32,133 nt of DNA from Chitinophagaceae bacterium (GCA_947447825.1 CANFLL010000051.1:1-32133), one strand, 5' to 3'. Numbered from the stretch's first letter, positions 7,785-16,470 are shown. Notes: generated by a model not told the origin, from the sequence alone. Numbers and translations: made by a program.

Positions 7785-9851
7785 CTAGTATTTCAATAAC
7801 TTATCTAATCGAGCAATTACCTTGTCTACATTCGGCAGCATCGCTGCTTCTAAAGCCATATTGATGGGTATTGCAGGCAAATTAAGCGCACCAATAACTT
7901 CTACTTTGGCATCTAAAAAGTGGTAACAATTATTGGAAATACGTAATGACAATGATTCCGCAAACGAATTATTTTGCTGTTCCTCACTTAGCACAATTAC
8001 CTTTCCATGGCGTGTAACAGCCTCGAAAATCAATTCCTCATCTAAGGGGAATAACGTTCTTAAATCTATTACCTCAACTCTTCCAGGATATTTCTTCGCG
8101 GCAGCTTTAGCCCAATAAACACCCATACCATAAGTAACAATACAAACACTTTCTCCTTTTTTTACATAAGAAGCTTCTGCTGGAAGAATAATATTCGCTT
8201 TTCCTAGTGGAAAAATATAGTCTTTAGAAGGCTCGGGCATTCTTGCTTCTTCAGTACCTGGCATTTTACTCCAGTAGATGCCCTTATGTTCTAGCATAAC
8301 CACAGGATTAGGATCGTAGAAAGCAGCTTTCATCAACCCTTTCATATCCGCCGCATTAGATGGATAAGCAACCTTGATGCCCTTTATTGATAGTAACGTA
8401 CTTTCCACACTACCACTATGATAGGGACCGCCACCACCATAAGCACCAACAGGCACACGAAGTACAACACCTACTGGAAACTTCCCATTGGTAAGATAGT
8501 TTGATTTAGAAACCTCACTCACCAACTGATTGAACCCTGGATAGATATAATCACCAAACTGCACTTCAACAATTGGTTTAACCCCCATTGCAGACATACC
8601 TACCGTACTTCCTACAATATATGCTTCTTGAATAGCCGTATTAAATACTCTCCTGTCTCCAAACTTCTCAGCTAATGTTGCAGTTTCTCTAAACACCCCT
8701 CCTAGCCTTCTTCCCACATCCTGACCATACAACACCGCTTCGTCATGATCTTCCATTATCTCTTCTATGGCATGCAGAGCCGCATCTACCATTAAAACTT
8801 TTTCTGCTCCTTTAGGGCTTCTAGTTCCTTTTTCTTCAATAATTAATGTAGGCGCAAAAACATTATCACTAACCGTTGCCACATCAGGTTCAGCTGCCTG
8901 TAATGCTTTTTCAAACGACTCAGAAACTAAACGTTGCGTTTCAGCTTCTACATTGTTTATTTCATGGTCATCAAAACCTGCACTTCCTAACAAAACCCGC
9001 ATCTTTGGCAATGGATCATACAATCCATGTCTCAACAAATCTTCTCTATCCCTATAAAATTCTCTTCGAATACTATTACTATGATGCCCCAACAATGGAA
9101 CTCTTGCATGTACCAATACTGGTTTTCTTTCTACTCTTGCATAAGCAATTGCCTGTTGCATCGTTTCGAAACTGCGCATAAAGTCGCTACCATCACATTG
9201 CAATCTATGAAGTCCCTTAAAACCAGCCGCATATTCGTAAGCAGTTGAAGTTCTTGTTTCTTCTGCTGTGGCACTTGTTCCCCACTGGTTATCCTGAATT
9301 AGATAAATGATAGGTAGTTCTTTTAAAACAGCAAACTGTAATGCCTCACTAACTTCTCCTTCAGTAACACTACCATCACCCATTGAGCAAAGCACTACCG
9401 GTGTTTCGCCCTCTGCACCCTTTTTTAATAAATGAGAATGTGTTTTCTCTAAAAACTGTAGTCCATGAGCAAGTCCTGTGGTCGGGATGGCTTGCATACC
9501 AGTTGCACTACTTTGGTGAATAATAGAGGGTCGGATACCATCTTTATTACTTGGGTGACTATAATAAGAACGACCAGCGGAGAAAGGATCGTCTTTCTTT
9601 GCCAATAGCTGTAACATTAATTCATACATTGAAAAACCAATAGATAGCAACATGCTATCGTCACGGTAGTATGGGCTTACCCAATCGCAAGGCAATAATT
9701 GCAAACCAGTAGCAATCTGAATAGCTTCATGCCCTCGTGAGGTAGAATGTTCGTATTTGCAAGCCTGTATATTAGCGTCGAAGGTATCACCCATGGCTTT
9801 CGCCGTGACCATCAGCCGGTAGGCTTGTAGTAATGTATCGCGGTTTAACAT
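7785..9851 (-). CDS. Fused alpha/beta E1 component of a 2-oxoacid dehydrogenase (branched-chain type)
   Basis: This 688-residue protein carries both E1 chains in one polypeptide. Residues 1 to about 335 are the thiamine-diphosphate alpha chain. They include SRGHEA (38-43), SPYYRD (59-64) and the ThDP motif beginning GDGSVTEGE (158-166) and closing at QDN (186-188). Residues about 345-688 are the beta chain, with EAYIVGSTVGMSAMGVKPIV and FGDYIYPGFNQLVSE. Such fusions are annotated in Bacteroidota as 2-oxoisovalerate dehydrogenase or generic E1. The reaction is oxidative decarboxylation of a 2-oxoacid with transfer of the acyl group to the lipoyl arm of E2. No E2 or E3 gene is adjacent, so the partners must lie elsewhere. 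It is cytosolic. It lies 47 nt downstream of the fumarylacetoacetate hydrolase-family gene in the same orientation, so co-transcription is possible. Branched-chain preference is inferred from family resemblance only. Confidence 0.92.
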   Translation of the reverse strand: MLNRDTLLQAYRLMVTAKAMGDTFDANIQACKYEHSTSRGHEAIQIATGLQLLPCDWVSPYYRDDSMLLSIGFSMYELMLQLLAKKDDPFSAGRSYYSHPSNKDGIRPSIIHQSSATGMQAIPTTGLAHGLQFLEKTHSHLLKKGAEGETPVVLCSMGDGSVTEGEVSEALQFAVLKELPIIYLIQDNQWGTSATAEETRTSTAYEYAAGFKGLHRLQCDGSDFMRSFETMQQAIAYARVERKPVLVHARVPLLGHHSNSIRREFYRDREDLLRHGLYDPLPKMRVLLGSAGFDDHEINNVEAETQRLVSESFEKALQAAEPDVATVSDNVFAPTLIIEEKGTRSPKGAEKVLMVDAALHAIEEIMEDHDEAVLYGQDVGRRLGGVFRETATLAEKFGDRRVFNTAIQEAYIVGSTVGMSAMGVKPIVEVQFGDYIYPGFNQLVSEVSKSNYLTNGKFPVGVVLRVPVGAYGGGGPYHSGSVESTLLSIKGIKVAYPSNAADMKGLMKAAFYDPNPVVMLEHKGIYWSKMPGTEEARMPEPSKDYIFPLGKANIILPAEASYVKKGESVCIVTYGMGVYWAKAAAKKYPGRVEVIDLRTLFPLDEELIFEAVTRHGKVIVLSEEQQNNSFAESLSLRISNNCYHFLDAKVEVIGALNLPAIPINMALEAAMLPNVDKVIARLDKLLKY

Positions 9852-9898
9852 GATGAGGTACGTTTAGTGTTCAAAAAAATGGGTTGTTTGTGAATAAA

Positions 9899-10513
9899 TT
9901 ATTTTATATCAAGTTCAAAAAAACGGTCATCGCCAATGTATCCTTCCAATTTATCTCCCGGAAAACACTCGCCAACACCCGCTGGTGTACCTGTATATAT
10001 CAAATCCCCAATATTCAAAGAGAAATAATCAGAAATGTGAGATACTATATCTATAAACGAAAAAATCATGTCTTTATTATTCCCAACCTGAACTATTTTT
10101 TTATTTTGAATCAAAGAGAATAGAATTTGGTCATTTAAATTGTCAGAATTTAGGCTAATCCACTTGTCAGAAAGAATTGCGGAATTGTCCCAAGATTTAG
10201 CTTTTTCCCATGGAAGTCCCTTTTTCTTTAACTCATTCTGAATGTCGCGAGCAGTAAAATCTATGCCTAAGGAGTAAGCATCAAAATATTTGGCAGCATG
10301 GCGTTTTTCAATGTTCTTGCCATTTTTGCTTATACGTAGCACTATTTCAACTTCGTAATGTAATTCATTAGAAAACTGAGGATAGAAAAAAGGAGTATTG
10401 GCTTGCAGTAACGCACTTTTTGGTTTCATGAAAATAACCGGCTCTTCTGGCACAGCATTACCTAGTTCTTTAGCATGATCAATATAATTACGACCTACGC
10501 AGAAAATCTTCAT
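9899..10513 (-). CDS. Fumarylacetoacetate hydrolase (FAH)-family protein
   Basis: This 204-residue protein begins KIFCVGRNYIDHAKELGN, the typical start of the compact single-domain FAH family. VIFMKPKSALL (27-37) follows. The metal-binding acidic residues are visible in HYEVEIVLRIS (Glu54 and Glu56), and an Asp lies in the GIDFTARDIQ segment. Near the C-terminus LIYTGTPAGVGECFPGD is the conserved substrate loop. Family members are Mg2+-dependent hydrolases or decarboxylases of acylpyruvates or oxaloacetate, or related isomerases. The exact reaction cannot be chosen from sequence alone. It is cytosolic and co-oriented with the E1 gene 47 nt downstream. Confidence 0.9.
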   Translation of the reverse strand: MKIFCVGRNYIDHAKELGNAVPEEPVIFMKPKSALLQANTPFFYPQFSNELHYEVEIVLRISKNGKNIEKRHAAKYFDAYSLGIDFTARDIQNELKKKGLPWEKAKSWDNSAILSDKWISLNSDNLNDQILFSLIQNKKIVQVGNNKDMIFSFIDIVSHISDYFSLNIGDLIYTGTPAGVGECFPGDKLEGYIGDDRFFELDIK

Positions 10514-10633
10514 ATAAGTACAATTAAATAGTGATTCTACAACCTCATTTATGCTTATCTAAAAATGATAAAAACACAAAACGTGGGTGTATAAAATATA
10601 TTCCCTGTACTTATAACTGAAAAAGTGTATACT

Positions 10634-11212
10634 TTATTGTGTAAAGGATAAATTATTTGTGAAATTCATGGCTTTTTCTATGCCAATTGTGGCAAATTGC
10701 TCAATTATCTCAATAGATTTCTCTATTTTTTTAATAATGATTGGCCGTTCTTCAGGAAACCATTTCCCCAAAACGAACTCTACTTGCATTCCTTTTGGAA
10801 AGTTGTTGCCTATGCCAAAACGGAGCTTGGGATACTTGTCTGTTCCGAGGGTAAGTTGAATATCTCGCAAGCCATTATGCCCTGCATCGCTACCACTTGC
10901 ACGTAGTCTTATTTTGTTAAGGGGCAAAGCAAGATCGTCTACAATTGTTAAGGTGTTTTCTATTTCTATTTTTTCTTTATCTAGCCAATATTTAAAAGCT
11001 TTGCCACTCAAATTCATATAGGTTGTAGGTTTAATGCAGATAAATATGCGTCCTTTCCATTTCACTTCTGCCATATATGCAAGCCTATCCAATTTATATT
11101 GTCCATTATTTTTTAGCACAAAAGCATCCAACACATCAAAACCAATATTGTGACGTGTATGATTGTACTCTGCTCCTACATTTCCTAAACCAATAATTAG
11201 ATACTTGCTCAT
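10634..11212 (-). CDS. pth: Peptidyl-tRNA hydrolase
   Basis: This 192-residue protein has all Pth landmarks. These are the opening IIGLGNVGAEYNHTRHNIGF with catalytic His21, TYMNLSG with substrate-binding Asn67, the VDDLALPLNKIRLRASGSDA stretch with the catalytic-site Asp, and GHNGLRDI with Asn113. It recycles peptidyl-tRNAs that drop off ribosomes by cleaving the peptide-tRNA ester, an essential housekeeping function in the cytosol. Length fits the family (about 190). It is separated from the FAH-family gene by 120 nt and probably has its own promoter (TAAATTTG at 11217-11224). Confidence 0.97.
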   Translation of the reverse strand: MSKYLIIGLGNVGAEYNHTRHNIGFDVLDAFVLKNNGQYKLDRLAYMAEVKWKGRIFICIKPTTYMNLSGKAFKYWLDKEKIEIENTLTIVDDLALPLNKIRLRASGSDAGHNGLRDIQLTLGTDKYPKLRFGIGNNFPKGMQVEFVLGKWFPEERPIIIKKIEKSIEIIEQFATIGIEKAMNFTNNLSFTQ

Positions 11213-11216
11213 GCGG

Positions 11217-11224
11217 CAAATTTA
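11217..11224 (-). promoter_or_regulatory. Candidate -7 box of pth, 4 nt from the start codon
   Basis: TAAATTTG on the minus strand matches TAnnTTTG exactly. Its last base is 4 nt before the ATG, which predicts a leaderless or nearly leaderless mRNA. Confidence 0.42.
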
Positions 11225-11352
11225 TAGATTGAGTTTAAAGTTGCGAATGGAAAGTTGAGAGTTGTTTGCGATACGAAAAATGACAGAAAAGAGTAGAAAG
11301 TTTTAGAAACAAATATTTATAGTTGATTTACAAGATTCTTCCAATAGGTATC

Positions 11353-11514
11353 GGCGTTTAGGTCGCAAAAAAAATTACAGACAAATTATGCTGAATAAAA
11401 ATAGCCTAATTTAAATTCAATTAATATCGTTTATAAGGGTTGTAAAAGTTCTCTTTTTTTTCCCTGTAGATAATTATTCACTATAATAGTGTAATCCTGC
11501 GACCCCTAAACGCC
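11353..11514. repeat. 162-bp segment bounded by imperfect inverted repeats (possible mini-element)
   Basis: GGCGTTTAGGTCGC at 11353-11366 faces GCGACCCCTAAACGCC at 11499-11514, which is its reverse complement apart from two extra bases. The interior is AT-rich and has no ORF. GGCGTTTAG also occurs at 7403-7411 in another intergenic region. It could be a miniature transposable element remnant or a large hairpin. Target duplications were not seen. The rest of the 577-nt gap (11213-11789) shows only the pth box and a weak TACTTTAG box at 11771-11778 before the next gene. Confidence 0.4.
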
Positions 11515-11789
11515 AATTCAAGACTTACAGAAGTAAAAAATATGCTTTTGTGATAATTGTTTGCTGAACAGATTCTGTAGGTAGGTTCTAACCTTTGGTT
11601 TTAAGACCATAGTTGAAGGTTTTAATGGAGATATACATTAATCCCATCTTGCGTCTTTCTTTTTGCCGAAATCATAAATTAATCATAAAATCCAAATCCA
11701 GTTAATGACTTATTATTCATTTATTTGCAGTAATAATACTACAAATTAGAATTAACTAGCTACTCACAAATACTTTAGCCTTTATAATA

Positions 11790-12545
11790 ATGAAACATCT
11801 TCCACTTTTTATACTCTCCCTATTGTCACTGACAATAACTGATTTGTGCTTTTCCCAATCTACTGTTAACACCGCTGGAGGACAAATTACTGGAAGTACA
11901 GGAGACATTAGTTATTCTGTTGGTCAGATATGCAACATTGTATATTCTGGGGGCGGTACAATTATTCTAGAAGGCGTTCAACAACCATACAATTCGGCTT
12001 CCTTACCAGTTTCGTTATTGCAGTTTAATGCTAAGGTTACTACTAACAAGTTGGCAGAACTAACCTGGACAACCTTGTCAGAATATGACAATGCTTCGTT
12101 TACGGTGGAACGTTCTAACGATGGGATTAATTTTAAAACAGTTACAGTTCAACCTAGTTTAGGTAGCTCAAAAACGCCGCAACAATACAGCTTCATTGAT
12201 GATGCTCCACTAATTGGAACAGCTTATTATCGACTTAAACAAACGGATACTTTTGGCAACATCACTTTCTCTACAATCAATAAAGTAACTATTGAAACTG
12301 CAGAAACAAACATCAATGTATACCCAATTCCTACTAACTCTATCCTTAACCTTAAAATTAATAATGCCACAAATGAAAGTTACACCTATACTATTTTTTC
12401 AACTAATGGTCTCTCTCTTTTGCAAGAAAAAATTACAACCAACTTAACCATTGTTAATACTTCTAGCTTAACAAAAGGAGCCTATCTTTTAACCGTTTCA
12501 AGAAAAAACACTGTTATCAAATCTTTCAAATTCATAAAGAATTAA
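11790..12545 (+). CDS. Secreted protein with T9SS type A C-terminal sorting domain
   Basis: This 251-residue protein starts with a signal peptide (to about residue 23, LCFSQ). A short Gly/Ser-rich stretch (STVNTAGGQITGSTGDISYS) follows that is common at the start of secreted Bacteroidota proteins. Residues about 75-170 form an Ig/fibronectin-like beta region (LAELTWTTLSEYDNASFTVE, then YYRLKQTDTFGN). The last about 75 residues (NINVYPIPTNSILNLKI onward, ending IKSFKFIKN) are a type A sorting domain. It should therefore cross the outer membrane by T9SS and be anchored or released. No enzymatic domain is seen. The next gene starts 11 nt downstream, so the two are probably co-transcribed. Confidence 0.88.
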   Translation: MKHLPLFILSLLSLTITDLCFSQSTVNTAGGQITGSTGDISYSVGQICNIVYSGGGTIILEGVQQPYNSASLPVSLLQFNAKVTTNKLAELTWTTLSEYDNASFTVERSNDGINFKTVTVQPSLGSSKTPQQYSFIDDAPLIGTAYYRLKQTDTFGNITFSTINKVTIETAETNINVYPIPTNSILNLKINNATNESYTYTIFSTNGLSLLQEKITTNLTIVNTSSLTKGAYLLTVSRKNTVIKSFKFIKN

Positions 12546-12556
12546 CAACACAAAAA

Positions 12557-14566
12557 ATGAAAAAGAACTTATTTCTTATCCCCTTCGTATTGTTTGCATT
12601 TGCTGCACTATCTCAGGCACCACAGCAGATGAATTACCAAGCAGTTGTCAGAAACAGCAGCAATGTACTATTAGCGAATAGTAAAGTTGGTGTTTTAATA
12701 AGCATTACCAATGCGGCTGATAGTACTTTTTACAGCGAAAAACAAACAACAACTACCAATGCAAATGGACTATTCAGTATTGCAATTGGTACAGGAACTC
12801 CTATCGTTGGGTCTTTTGCCAAGATAAATTGGGCTCTTGGTGGTTACTATATCAAATCGCAGATAGACCCTACTGGTGGAACGAATTATTCGCTAACTGG
12901 CAGTAGTTTATTGAGTAGCGTTCCTTACGCTTTGTTTGCACAGAATGGCGTTCCTTCGGCGGTGAGTAGTGGCGATATTCTATATTGGAATGGAACAAAA
13001 TGGGCTATCTTACCCATTGGCAGCAATGGTAACACCCTAACTATTTGCAATGGCAGCCTACATTGGGGTGCATGCCCAATGGTGACTACGTTGGGAATTG
13101 TTAAGAATGTTACTGTAACTAGATCAAACAATAGGATTCCTGCCTTTTTAAGTGCTACCATTTCTTCAAATGGTGGTGCAACCATCACCAAAAGAGGGTT
13201 TTGCTGGTCGCTTACTTCAAATCCTACTTTAGCTAACAGCACAAGTGATAGTGTTCCTATTATTAGTGGCTCAACCGTAGATACTGGCGGATTTACGACC
13301 ATTTTTCCTAGTTTGGCCACAAACGCTAGCTATTATTGTAGGGCTTATGCTATCAACATAAATGGTGTTGCTTACAGCGACCAAGTTCAAATTTCTAACG
13401 CAATGGCCGCACAAGCAACAGCTCCAACGGTTTCGGCTATATCTGTTACATTACCTTATTTTCCTAATCCGTTTCAACAAGGAGGACCAGCGCAAGGTTA
13501 CACCACAGGCGATGTAACGGACGACGGCTATTCTCCAATTACAGCAATGGGCTTTTGCTGGTCGCTTAGCCCCAATCCAACCTTATCAGACAGTCATTCT
13601 ACTACAACCACTTTTATTGATACCACCTCAAAATCCGATACGGGTAAGTTTCAAATAAGTAGCTATTTCAGTTTGCTAGATTCTGTTGGCACTTTCTATT
13701 TTAGGGCTTATGCTACAAATGCTTATGGTACAAGCTATAGTTCGAACGTGGTGGTAGTGGGCAAAAAGTCATCTGCTTCTGCACCAACTGTTAGTACTGA
13801 TTCAATTAGTAGTTACGTTACTGGTAAACCTTTATATGCCTATGGAGAAGTAACGTATAACGGTTTAGTTACAACAAGAGAAAGAGGTGTTTGCTGGTCA
13901 ACATCTCCAAACCCCACATGGTCTAATAGTCATCAGGTAGCTACCTTTCAAAAATATCCAAGTTCAGATACTGGCTATTTCTATGTTAAAATAGACTCTA
14001 CCTTCCTACCAAACACCACTTACTATTTCAGAAACTACGCATACAATGGTTATGCATTTGGATATGGCAAACAAATCTCAGTGTTCACAGGAACTACTAC
14101 CCCAGGAAAATATACAGTAGGTCAAAGCTATGGTGGTGGTTACATTTTTTATATTGACAGCACCAATCAACATGGGCTAATTGCTGCATCATCCGATGTA
14201 AGTGGAGGCGTTCAATGGTATAATGGAGGTTATGCAAATACTGGAGCAACCGGATTACTTGTGGGGAATGGTTTATCTAACACCAATTCTATCTTAAAAA
14301 CGCAGGGAACTGGAAGCTATGCAGCCTATATTGCTTCTCAAACTAATAACGGATATAGTGATTGGTTTTTACCTTCTAAAAATGAATTAAAACTAATGTA
14401 CAACAACCTTTATGCAAAAGGTATTGGAAATTTTGTTGGCAACTTCTATTGGACATCATCAGAGTATAGTACTTATGAAGCATGGGCGCAAGATTTTGGA
14501 CAAAATAGTCAATTTGGTTATTATAAAAACAATCAGGCTCGTGTTCGTGCAATACGGAAGTTTTAG
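12557..14566 (+). CDS. Large exported protein with three Cys-Trp modules and a C-terminal Lcl/FISUMP-like (DUF1566-type) domain
   Basis: This 669-residue protein has a signal peptide (to about residue 20, AALSQ). An N-terminal segment follows (APQQMNYQAVVRNSSNVLLA onward, to about 130) that is frequent in Bacteroidota surface proteins. Three related modules of about 110 residues come next, each marked by RGFCWSLTSNPTLANS (near 212), MGFCWSLSPNPTLSDS (near 331) or RGVCWSTSPNPTWSNS (near 443). Each module then has a Y-F/Y-R-A/N-Y-A strand. Residues about 520-669 (GGGYIFYIDSTNQHGLIAAS onward, YWTSSEYSTYEAWAQDF, ending RVRAIRKF) resemble the Lcl C-terminal/FISUMP fold, related to C-type-lectin-like domains. 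No T9SS sorting domain is visible. It may work with the T9SS protein encoded just upstream. The ligand is unknown; adhesion is an inference. Confidence 0.82.
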   Translation: MKKNLFLIPFVLFAFAALSQAPQQMNYQAVVRNSSNVLLANSKVGVLISITNAADSTFYSEKQTTTTNANGLFSIAIGTGTPIVGSFAKINWALGGYYIKSQIDPTGGTNYSLTGSSLLSSVPYALFAQNGVPSAVSSGDILYWNGTKWAILPIGSNGNTLTICNGSLHWGACPMVTTLGIVKNVTVTRSNNRIPAFLSATISSNGGATITKRGFCWSLTSNPTLANSTSDSVPIISGSTVDTGGFTTIFPSLATNASYYCRAYAININGVAYSDQVQISNAMAAQATAPTVSAISVTLPYFPNPFQQGGPAQGYTTGDVTDDGYSPITAMGFCWSLSPNPTLSDSHSTTTTFIDTTSKSDTGKFQISSYFSLLDSVGTFYFRAYATNAYGTSYSSNVVVVGKKSSASAPTVSTDSISSYVTGKPLYAYGEVTYNGLVTTRERGVCWSTSPNPTWSNSHQVATFQKYPSSDTGYFYVKIDSTFLPNTTYYFRNYAYNGYAFGYGKQISVFTGTTTPGKYTVGQSYGGGYIFYIDSTNQHGLIAASSDVSGGVQWYNGGYANTGATGLLVGNGLSNTNSILKTQGTGSYAAYIASQTNNGYSDWFLPSKNELKLMYNNLYAKGIGNFVGNFYWTSSEYSTYEAWAQDFGQNSQFGYYKNNQARVRAIRKF

Positions 14567-14590
14567 GGATTAGTTTATATATTTTTAAAT

Positions 14591-14626
14591 AAAAAAGGAA
14601 AGTCTTAATTGAGACTTTCCTTTTTT
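14591..14626. terminator. Bidirectional intrinsic terminator between convergent genes
   Basis: A perfect 15-bp stem (14591-14605 with 14612-14626) has a 6-nt loop. It has A-tracts on the left and T-tracts on the right, so it can stop both the plus-strand surface-protein operon and the minus-strand eutC unit. Confidence 0.88.
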
Positions 14627-14681
14627 ATTTAATAAATAGCGCTTGGATTAAACAATATTTTAATGACATCATTATACACTG

Positions 14682-15449
14682 TTAGCAAAGCAAAGTTTCG
14701 TCCTTTAGTGCTACTCCGCTTAGTTTTAGTTGGAAAGCAGTCGTTACTAAATACATAATTTTCTCTACGGCTTCCAAATAAGGTAATCCTTCGGGGCGAA
14801 TGTTCGAAACACAATTTCTTCTTTCATCAGTTAGTCCAACGGTTGGATTGTAGGTAATGTAAGCCCCCATACTGTTTGGAGAAGTTAGCCCTGGTCTTTC
14901 GCCTATGAAAACTATACTCATTTGTGCCTTTAATAAACTCCCTACTTCGTCTGCAATTGCCACTCTAGCCTTTTCAACAAGGGTTATTGGCGCAATAGAA
15001 AACTTATCTTTTAAAAATGGAATCAAAATTTTCACAAGCGGAATAAAGTGTTCATTGATGGCAATTGCAGATAGTCCGTCGGCGGCAATGATGGCAATGT
15101 CGTAGCACTCATTATTGTGTTTGCAAAGTTGTTCTCTCGACTGGCTATTTAGCTTTCTGCCCTTATCTGGTCGTTGAAGATATTCATTTCTGTTTGCGCA
15201 TTCACTGTTTAAGCAAATATGATTCCAGCGATTCTTATCTAGTTCAGACAGTAACATTTCTGTAGAAAGACAAGCATACACGGCATCCCTAGCATACGCA
15301 TGAGCTAAACGAAACTGTAAATTTTCTTTTATGGGAATAGAAACACCTGTTCGCCCTAAAGCAATTCTTGCTGCGGTAAAAGATCGTAAAGAACTCCATC
15401 CATCTTGCTGAATGATCGATGATTGTTGAATAAGCTTATTTTCTTCCAT
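14682..15449 (-). CDS. eutC: Ethanolamine ammonia-lyase small (light) subunit
   Basis: This 255-residue protein matches EutC. It has WSSLRSFTAARIALGRTGVS near the N-terminus, LAHAYARDAV (48-57), ADGLSAIAINEH, the IGERPGLTSPNSMGAYITYN segment, and ERRNCVSNIRPEGLPY. With EutB it forms the adenosylcobalamin-dependent enzyme that splits ethanolamine into acetaldehyde and ammonia. Length is normal and no key segment is obviously missing. What is odd is the context. EutB is normally encoded next to EutC, but here the upstream partner is an unrelated exported protein whose last 14 nt overlap this gene in another frame, implying translational coupling. No ethanolamine permease or microcompartment gene is present. 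EutB must be elsewhere, or this subunit is orphaned. Confidence 0.93.
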   Translation of the reverse strand: MEENKLIQQSSIIQQDGWSSLRSFTAARIALGRTGVSIPIKENLQFRLAHAYARDAVYACLSTEMLLSELDKNRWNHICLNSECANRNEYLQRPDKGRKLNSQSREQLCKHNNECYDIAIIAADGLSAIAINEHFIPLVKILIPFLKDKFSIAPITLVEKARVAIADEVGSLLKAQMSIVFIGERPGLTSPNSMGAYITYNPTVGLTDERRNCVSNIRPEGLPYLEAVEKIMYLVTTAFQLKLSGVALKDETLLC

Positions 15450-16134
15450 GCTTTGGGTGTAAAATAATGAAAGGCAATTTATGTGTGATGTTACCGATAA
15501 AAGAAGGCCTTAGCGCATCAACAGAATTATTGGTAGAATACCCCCTCTCTTCCTTTGTATATTTCCATACTTCTTGGCCTGTATTATCAATAATCTTCAT
15601 TGAATAAGTGGTGGTATTCATACTAGAATTGTATAAAGAGGGAACCCCCGTGGCATTTTGAACCATTGCGCCTACAATCCCTTTTCCCAATTCATTGCCG
15701 AAATCATAATTGGGGTTGCTCATTTTTATGCTGCAATACGCCACAGCATCTACTCCTAAATACCTACACAAAGCTGCCTCATTTAAACCCCATAAAGCGT
15801 CGAAGCCTAGCTTTGTTTTCCTCAAAAGAGAATCTGTGTGAGCAACATCCTGAAAAGTAACTGTTGCTGGTTTTGTGTTTTCCGACATCCATACGCAAAG
15901 TTTTTCTTGCAGTAGATAGGCCTTTTTAATGGTAGCTTCTTTTTCCATTTCGGCAGAAGTGTCAGACAAGTGCCCATTTCTTCCAACAAATAATTTAAAT
16001 GGCATAATTGCAATTGTTTTGATATTGTCATTATAGCTATCTAGGTTGTCAATATAATTCTGCCCCTTTCCATCTAACTGTAAGAAAGTAAAGAATGCAA
16101 TAAAGAGAGGTAAAGAATATTTATGCAAATTCAT
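15436..16134 (-). CDS. Exported protein of unknown function (CsgG/GNA1162-like character)
   Basis: From the ATG at 16134 this gives a 232-residue protein. A TTG two codons upstream is less likely because it overlaps the -7 box. The N-terminus is a signal peptide (HKYSLPLFIAFFTFLQLDGK). Mature features are KTIAIMPFKLFVG, a long helical stretch (EMEKEATIKKAYLLQEKLCV), LNEAALCRYLGVDAVAYCSI, a Gly-rich patch (GNELGKGIVGAMVQ) and a final beta-rich TYSMKIIDNTGQEVWKYTKE. The order 'IAIMPF', then 'LGVDAVxY', then 'D..G.evW' resembles CsgG/GNA1162-type periplasmic lipoproteins, but there is no lipobox Cys and the assignment is tentative. It overlaps eutC by 14 nt. Whether it serves ethanolamine use is unknown. 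Confidence 0.75.
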   Translation of the reverse strand: MNLHKYSLPLFIAFFTFLQLDGKGQNYIDNLDSYNDNIKTIAIMPFKLFVGRNGHLSDTSAEMEKEATIKKAYLLQEKLCVWMSENTKPATVTFQDVAHTDSLLRKTKLGFDALWGLNEAALCRYLGVDAVAYCSIKMSNPNYDFGNELGKGIVGAMVQNATGVPSLYNSSMNTTTYSMKIIDNTGQEVWKYTKEERGYSTNNSVDALRPSFIGNITHKLPFIILHPKHGRK

Positions 16135-16137
16135 TTT

Positions 16138-16145
16138 CAAATTTA
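16138..16145 (-). promoter_or_regulatory. Candidate -7 box, 3 nt from a start codon
   Basis: TAAATTTG on the minus strand is followed by only AAA before the ATG at 16134. It supports the ATG start over the upstream TTG, and predicts a leaderless transcript for the exported protein and eutC unit. Confidence 0.42.
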
Positions 16146-16273
16146 ATTAAAACAGCAAAGAAGACAGGAGCATTAAGTTAAAAGTAATAAGTCAAAAATG
16201 CATGAACATTCGCTGCCAATAGCTCAAGATATTTTACTTGTTATCAAAAGTATCAAATTGTGCTATGAAACGG

Positions 16274-16470
16274 AAAGGTTTTGTCACGAAACTGATCCGT
16301 TTAGCGACTAAACATAAAGGTTTTGTCACGAAACTGATCCGTTTAGCCGCTAAACGGAAAGGTTTTGTCACGGAACTGATCCGTTTAGCGGCTAAACAGA
16401 AAGGTTTTGTCACAGAACTGATCCGTTTAGCGACTAAACGGAAAGGTTTTGTCTTGGGACTGACCCATTA
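16274..16470. repeat. 42-bp tandem repeat array (four full copies plus a partial one)
   Basis: Units begin at 16274, 16316, 16358, 16400 and 16442 with AAAGGTTTTGTC. Each full unit contains GTTTAG-nnn-CTAAAC, a hairpin with invariant arms and a variable tip (CGA, CCG, CGG, CGA). A 14-residue periodic ORF runs through it because 42 is a multiple of three. However, most differences between units change the encoded residue while the hairpin arms never change, so a DNA or RNA role is more likely than a protein. Confidence 0.85.

Noticed and set aside
8767-9248. Overlapping plus-strand ORFs inside the E1 gene
   Set aside because: They are shadows of the clear minus-strand E1 coding frame.
16274-16470. 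Possible CRISPR array
   Set aside because: Units are directly contiguous with no unique spacers, and no cas genes are present. The same holds for 22098-22239.
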